From contig CALZFC010000027.1 of assembly GCA_945643635.1 (NCBI GenBank), forward strand, positions 1,773,501 to 1,837,500: a stretch of DNA of 64,000 nt. Reading direction: 5' to 3'. This DNA is from Allodiplogaster sudhausi. Lineage: Eukaryota > Nematoda > Chromadorea > Rhabditida > Diplogasteridae. A program made the translations under genes and the position numbers. Shown here in pieces: positions 58,819-64,000 of this stretch. The notes under the pieces were generated by a model that was not told where the DNA came from, ran no database searches, and saw nothing but the letters and a program-made list of their open reading frames with translations. How positions within the stretch are numbered: the stretch's first letter is position 1; each line of letters opens with the position of its first letter.

Positions 58819-61470
58819 AAGGGAAAGACAGTGAGAGAGCGAGAGAATGAGAGAGAGCCCAAATGCATGCCAGGAGCAGCAGTCCCCATTTTCCATATCA
58901 ACATAATAGAATGTAACTATGCAGTGATATATGAAGTACAACTTAATATGAGGAAAAGAAATTTAAGCGAGGGAGACCGAGCTAGAGAGAGAAAGAGAGA
59001 TAGACAACGAGAGAAAGAGACAGGGAGAGAGAGAGACAGAGAGAGAGAACTGAAAGATCTCTTAGAGCGCCCTCCTGATTCCACCCACCATATACTACGG
59101 ATGGCTTTCAGCCTCAACGTCACTCTATGGTCAGAGACAGAGAGATGAAAATGTTTAATAAAGACTCTATATAAATATTTATTTTTAAAAAAAAGTTGAA
59201 CAAAAGATGAAAGGGAGCACCTTTAAAGGGCGTCTATCTCAGGAGTACTTTTTTTGTTGTACATTGGCTTTATGCTCTCAAAGAATGCTGGGCGCGCAAG
59301 GCAATGTATGTGAATGGGCCGGGAAATGGTCGGGCAAAAAGTGAGAACTTGTTTTATGTTCTTCTTCTTTTCTTTTTCCTTTTTTTACAGTAGACTTTTT
59401 GTTTAGAAGATGACATTATTATAGAAAAAAAGAGGAAATGGTTTTAAAAAAAAGTCTCCTGATGGCTTGCGGGAAGACTCTTCTTCTGTGTGTGAGCTTG
59501 CTGAGCCTCATGTACTTCATATTTATACGGAAGAAGCAAGGTGTTTTTGTTGGACGTCACGTGGGTCGTTTTTAGGGTTGAACGAGGAGGAGGAGGAGGA
59601 GGGAGGGAGGAACCCGTCCACTCCCCCCCCCCCCAGTGGGGGTGGGTAGAGAGAGAGAGAGAGAGAGAGAGAGTCTATGACATCATCAAACAGTGTGCGT
59701 TGTGTATTTCGTGCCTTAGTGCCTAGTGCAATTCTCGGTAACTCGAGACGCGCCCTCTCGAAATTAGGCCAATCCACACGGCGGTTGTCGAGAACAACAA
59801 GCAACACACAACACACGTAAAAGGGCGAGGGAGAGAGAGAGAAGGGCGAGGGTCAGAGAGAGAGAGAGAGACAGAGAGACAGAGAGAGAGAGAACAGAGA
59901 CATAGAGAGAGACAGAGAGAGAGAAGGAAGGGAGAGAGAAAGATAGTGGAGGAGAGAGAAGAGATAAAAGAGAGAGAAATTAGAATAGAAGAGATAGGGA
60001 TATTCTTTTGGTTCATCGCGTCTTCGTCTTGTTATGACTCGCCTCCTCGGTTTGGTGTTCAAGGAAACAAACATTTGACCACAAGATTTTAGCTTCTCCT
60101 CCCTCCCTCTCCACTTCACCCTCATCAAGGACCGCTAGAATAGGAAACTTCAGAGATATCTACTCTAGACATGGCTATGTACATAAAGTCGCGCTCATAA
60201 ATCCTCGGAATGCTAATTGATGTACATATGACAGTATAGAGACAAACCTATAAAAATTTAATTAAAATTCTTTAAAAAAAGTTATGATCAAAACACTTGA
60301 ATTCCTAGTTTTTATGAGCGTGATTATATGAACAAACAAAGGGATTGGTTCTCGACTAGAGTATTGCTATCTATCTATCTGTGACCAAGTATGCTATGAT
60401 TCAGCCACTAGACAATTGTTTGAAGATCGACACCAATTGGATGAGAGCATCATGAAGAATGAAAGATTACGTATGGCAGACGAAATGCAGCGAAGCAACA
60501 ACAAAACAAGCTGTGATTCCTTTCTTGCAAGAGACAAAAAGAAGATGCACGTGAATTTTGTTGCTTGCTTCCTTTGTTTTCTCGATTATAAAGAAGCACA
60601 CAAGAAAAAAGAAGGAGGTTTTTTGCTCGGTTTAGCTCCTTTTTAACTTACGAGATCAGCGAAGAGTTCAATTACGTCGTATTCAAAAGCATTTATATCA
60701 CACAATCGTATGCCAAGAGATAGACTGTGCCAGTTAATGGCACTGTCACAGAGATAGATCAAGAAAGCCACAAAAGAGAGCTTGAAATTAAAAGAGCAAA
60801 ATCGAGTTTTTTTTTTTTGCTCAACCGGAAATTGATAGAGCACATGTACAAAGATGAATGAATAAAGGTACATACTAGATGAAATGGGCCGGTTACTGTA
60901 GAGGGAAATGAATGATTGAGACCTTTCTTACCGTTTTCACTCTATATTCAGAAGGGGCAGGCGGGGCTGGTTTTGGAGGGTGGGTGGGTGCTGTTTGGTC
61001 CTTAAGAAGAGAGGTATACCGTATCTCGACGACAAGGAGACTGGGAGGGGACTCTCCCTTTCTCTCTCTTTCTTTCTCTCTCTCTCTTTCTCTCTCTCTC
61101 TCTCGTTCTCTCTCTCTCTCTTTCTCTCTCTCTTTCACTCTCTCTCTCTTATGACTGGGACAGTGAGAGGCGGGGCTCAAGAAGAAGAATGAGTTTTAGC
61201 ATTTCGGGATGTATTGGTGCCAGTCAGTGGTAAAGAATAAGACAGTTTGCATCCATTCGAGGACCTTTAACGGGAAAGCCAACCGTTCCAGCATTCATTT
61301 CGCTTAATAACACGCAACAGTAGGCAACATGCTAATACAATAGAGCTGAAAGGAATGGTCTATCTTGGGGGAGAGGGAGATAGAGGAGAGAGCGAGAGGG
61401 AGAGAGAAAAAGAGAGAGAGAGAGAGATGAGTGTATACCATGGGGATAGGGGAGAGAGAGGAGGGGAGAG

Positions 61471-61507
<37 letters not shown>

Positions 61508-62595
61508 TAGTTAGAAATGGCACATCCGGCCCGGCATTTACGGTATGAAAGACATTCCTTTCTCTCTCCTCTCTCTCTCCAGCAGTAGCGCGCGAAACGG
61601 ACGCGTATCCACCAGTGACTTTCTGTATTGCTATTCATGCACCACAGGAGAGATGAGTAAGGCAGCGCAAGAAGCCAAATATATGGCTACCCTTAAATAG
61701 CAGGAATCTGTTAGCTTAGAATTAGAACAAAAGGAGAAATACAGAGAGATCGGACATCGAAAGAGAGAGAGAGAGAGAGATAGAGAGAGAAAGAAATGAT
61801 GAATATGAGATTGGAAAGTCGGTGGAGACAAGGCATAGAATGGGGCAACAATTATGCAGCAAAAAAACAATGAAAAGTTTAGAAATAATTTAATTTGATC
61901 TTTCAAACACAACACGATCATGAATCTGACACAATTTAGCGAAATGATTTTTTTCGTTGTTCCAATTATAAATTCACTTGATTCATGGTGAAATTTTAGG
62001 CAGGTTTGCCGTGTGTTCAATAATGAAGCACACAAAAATAAATTTAGAATTTTCTTTCTCTTTTGCAAGCATATTAATGCGAAAATGTAGGAATAAGAAA
62101 ACTAGGGGAAAAATAACAGAAAAGGAGGACTTCCACCAGAATGTCGTGCTCCTTTAAGATTTGCTCTTATAAGATGTGATAATGCCAAAATGTTGATGTG
62201 GATAACCCACGCGCTCAAAGAGAGATATTCAGCTGACCGAACCCCTTTTTTCTCTGGCAGTAAGCTTTCTGCGAATCTGCACAGCTATGGGCATACATGT
62301 GTGCATTCAGCATATGCTTCGTTTTCTTTGTATAATAAAAATTAAGATTGTTCCCATGCTCAATGCTGAGAAATTTGCTAAGGTATGCGCTATGCTGTGG
62401 TAATACGGCGCAAATGATCGAAAGATGGTACTAGGAAAAAGGGTGGTGATTTCTTTTTTCTCCAAAGTAAGGTTCGCTGTGGTGGACGTCAACTGCAAAA
62501 CTGCCGCAATGAAATAAATGGCAGCGTGAGAGCGTGAGCAGGCAACAAACAGAAGTCGCAATGTAAGTTAGGCGAGAGAGAGAGAGAAAGGGAAA

Positions 62596-62647
<52 letters not shown>

Positions 62648-62727
62648 AAGAAAAAGCGAGAAAGTGAGAGAGAGAGAGCAAGGAGAGGAATAGAGAGAAG
62701 AGAGAGAGAAAGAGATATGGAAAGATA

Positions 62728-62777
<50 letters not shown>

Positions 62778-63384
62778 CAGTAGTGGTAAAAGAAGCCTCA
62801 CAGGGGTGCGCACCTGACTTTGGACAAGCCAATGAAGGTAGAGGCCCTCCTTCTGTTGATGTCGGTCTAGTTCCCGTATTTGTCAAGTACGAGAATTTTG
62901 TACATCCTTCACGAATGCACACACCAGAATGCAGAATGGCAAAAGAAATGTCCTTCTCATTTTCACACTCCACGAAACTGTGCCACGTGCATTTCTCTAG
63001 AATGGAAGAGGCAACAGCTCAAAAAGAAGAGAGAATGGAAAAGGCAACCGCTCAAGGGAGCGAGAGAGGCAGGGAAATGATCTTTGCCCTTGTCTCGCAA
63101 TTAATTCTGTAGCAAGTGTGAAAGAGAACCGCGGTCGAATGGTGAGTCGCAAGTGGAAGAGACGTCCTCGAAATCCCTCCCTTCTTCATTCCGTCCAATG
63201 TCCAATTGCAAACCAGCCATGAAAGTGCGATTCATCCTCTCTCTCTCTCTCGCTCTCTGTCTCTCTCATTTTCCCTTCCCATTCTCTTTCTCACTCTCTC
63301 GAACTATCCGTCTCCCTCTCGCTCAATCCCTCTCTCTTTCTCTCGCTCTCCCTATACGTCTTTTTCACCCTCTCTCTCTCTCAC
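57940..63384. repeat. Dense (GA)n microsatellite region
   Basis: Plus-strand GA/GAAA/GGGA tracts occur at 58640-58850, 58980-59050, 59648-59675, 59830-59990, 61370-61505, 61760-61795 and 62570-62775. One CT tract lies at 61058-61150. The unique sequence between them shows no exon chain, RNA gene or transposon end that I can support. All the long Ser/Leu or Arg/Glu frames are translations of these runs. Confidence 0.75.
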
Positions 63385-63520
63385 ACTGAAAACAATTTTG
63401 TAGTTTTGGCCGCGAGCCGAAAAACGTCCAGGACATTTTGTAGTTTTGGCGTTTTCGACCCCCCCCCCAAAACTACAAAATGGGGTATCGCGGACATTTT
63501 GTAGTTTTGCGCACCATGAC
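63385..63520. repeat. Palindromic TTTTGTAGTTTTGG repeat
   Basis: ATTTTGTAGTTTTGG occurs three times on the plus strand, at about 63395, 63435 and 63495, and once reversed as CCAAAACTACAAAAT at about 63465. A run of nine C's separates two arms. It could fold into a hairpin and may be a decayed small transposon. Confidence 0.7.
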
Positions 63521-64000
63521 ATGCAGCGTGTTTCCTCGTAAACAAAAGCATCTTTCAATATATTTACCTCAATATCTTTTGCGTTGTTGGTTTCTTTGGG
63601 TTTCTTTTCATTTCCCTCTCTCTCTATCTCTCTCTCTTTCTCTCTATCTATCTCTCTCTTTATTCTAATAGCTGCGAAGCGGTAGAAAAGATCGATTTGC
63701 AGTTCAATATAATGAAAAAAAAGCAAAACATGAGAAAGAGAGACACGGAGGGGGACAGAGAGAGACATAGAGACAACACAGACATAGAGAGGGGAGAGAG
63801 ATAGAGAGAGAGAGATAAAGAGAGAGAAAGATGGAGTGAGACAAAGTGTTATCGAACTTTGAAAAGTTACCATTGTTCCGTTTTTTAACCAGTCCGTTCA
63901 ATCAAAATTTCGAACTCTAGTTCAGCGGCGCAGAAATGTGGTCAGACATACAACTTTCGAACAATGTTTTCTATTGTAATACGTTGCTGTTTGCATTTGC
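63521..64000. other. Right end, CT/GA repeats only
   Basis: CT tracts at 63610-63660 and GA tracts at 63730-63840 are separated by AT-rich unique sequence. No gene is seen. Confidence 0.5.

Overview
The window is nuclear DNA of an animal, most likely a nematode. The exons are GC-rich and alternate with AT-rich introns. Almost every 3' splice site reads (T)TTYAG or TTGCAG. Several start codons sit a few bases after an acceptor-like AG, as in trans-spliced messages. ShKT cysteine domains, a SPAT-3-like RING protein and much (GA)n all fit this. No bacterial, viral or organellar genes are seen. The gene models are my own splice and phase reconstructions. All the models I call complete keep one open frame across every junction.

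Layout. 1-2.4 kb: a fold-back element (about 0.5-kb arms) and one loose exon. 2.76-13.18 kb, minus strand: a 23-exon gene for a RING1-type Polycomb E3 ligase (RING near the N-terminus, RAWUL in the middle, about 1,475 aa). 13.2-22.3 kb: a repeat zone with an inverted element carrying tRNA-like pol III boxes, a diverged array of about 2-kb units and a 238-bp inverted pair. 22.34-25.01 kb: a nearly identical 2.67-kb copy of the middle of the RING1-like gene, fused directly to one arm of that pair.

26.2-40.3 kb, plus strand: three secreted-protein genes. The first (16 exons, every intron phase 0, 775 aa) has a signal peptide, long Glu/Asp/Pro tracts, repeated KR sites that tend to open exons, and a Cys/His-rich tail. 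The second is a 107-aa acidic secreted protein. The third is a mucin-like protein with about 15 TTTEAAA repeats followed by two ShKT domains, its 5' end not found. A broken Jockey/CR1-type LINE with a possible target duplication separates the second and third.

40.3-44.25 kb holds GA-rich DNA without a recognisable gene. 44.26-54.53 kb, minus strand, is a Capicua (cic) homologue with an HMG box, a C-terminal C1 motif and many Ser/Ala/Gln-rich exons; a possible 5' exon lies at 57.8-57.94 kb. 54.5-64 kb is dominated by (GA)n runs, plus a 439-bp TA-flanked element with a Tigger/pogo-like transposase remnant.

Two nuclear repressors (Polycomb RING1 type and Capicua) therefore flank a cluster of secreted proteins. 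I see nothing that makes the groups one pathway. The best candidates for something undescribed are the all-phase-0 KR-module protein and the complex rearrangement that copied part of the RING1-like gene.
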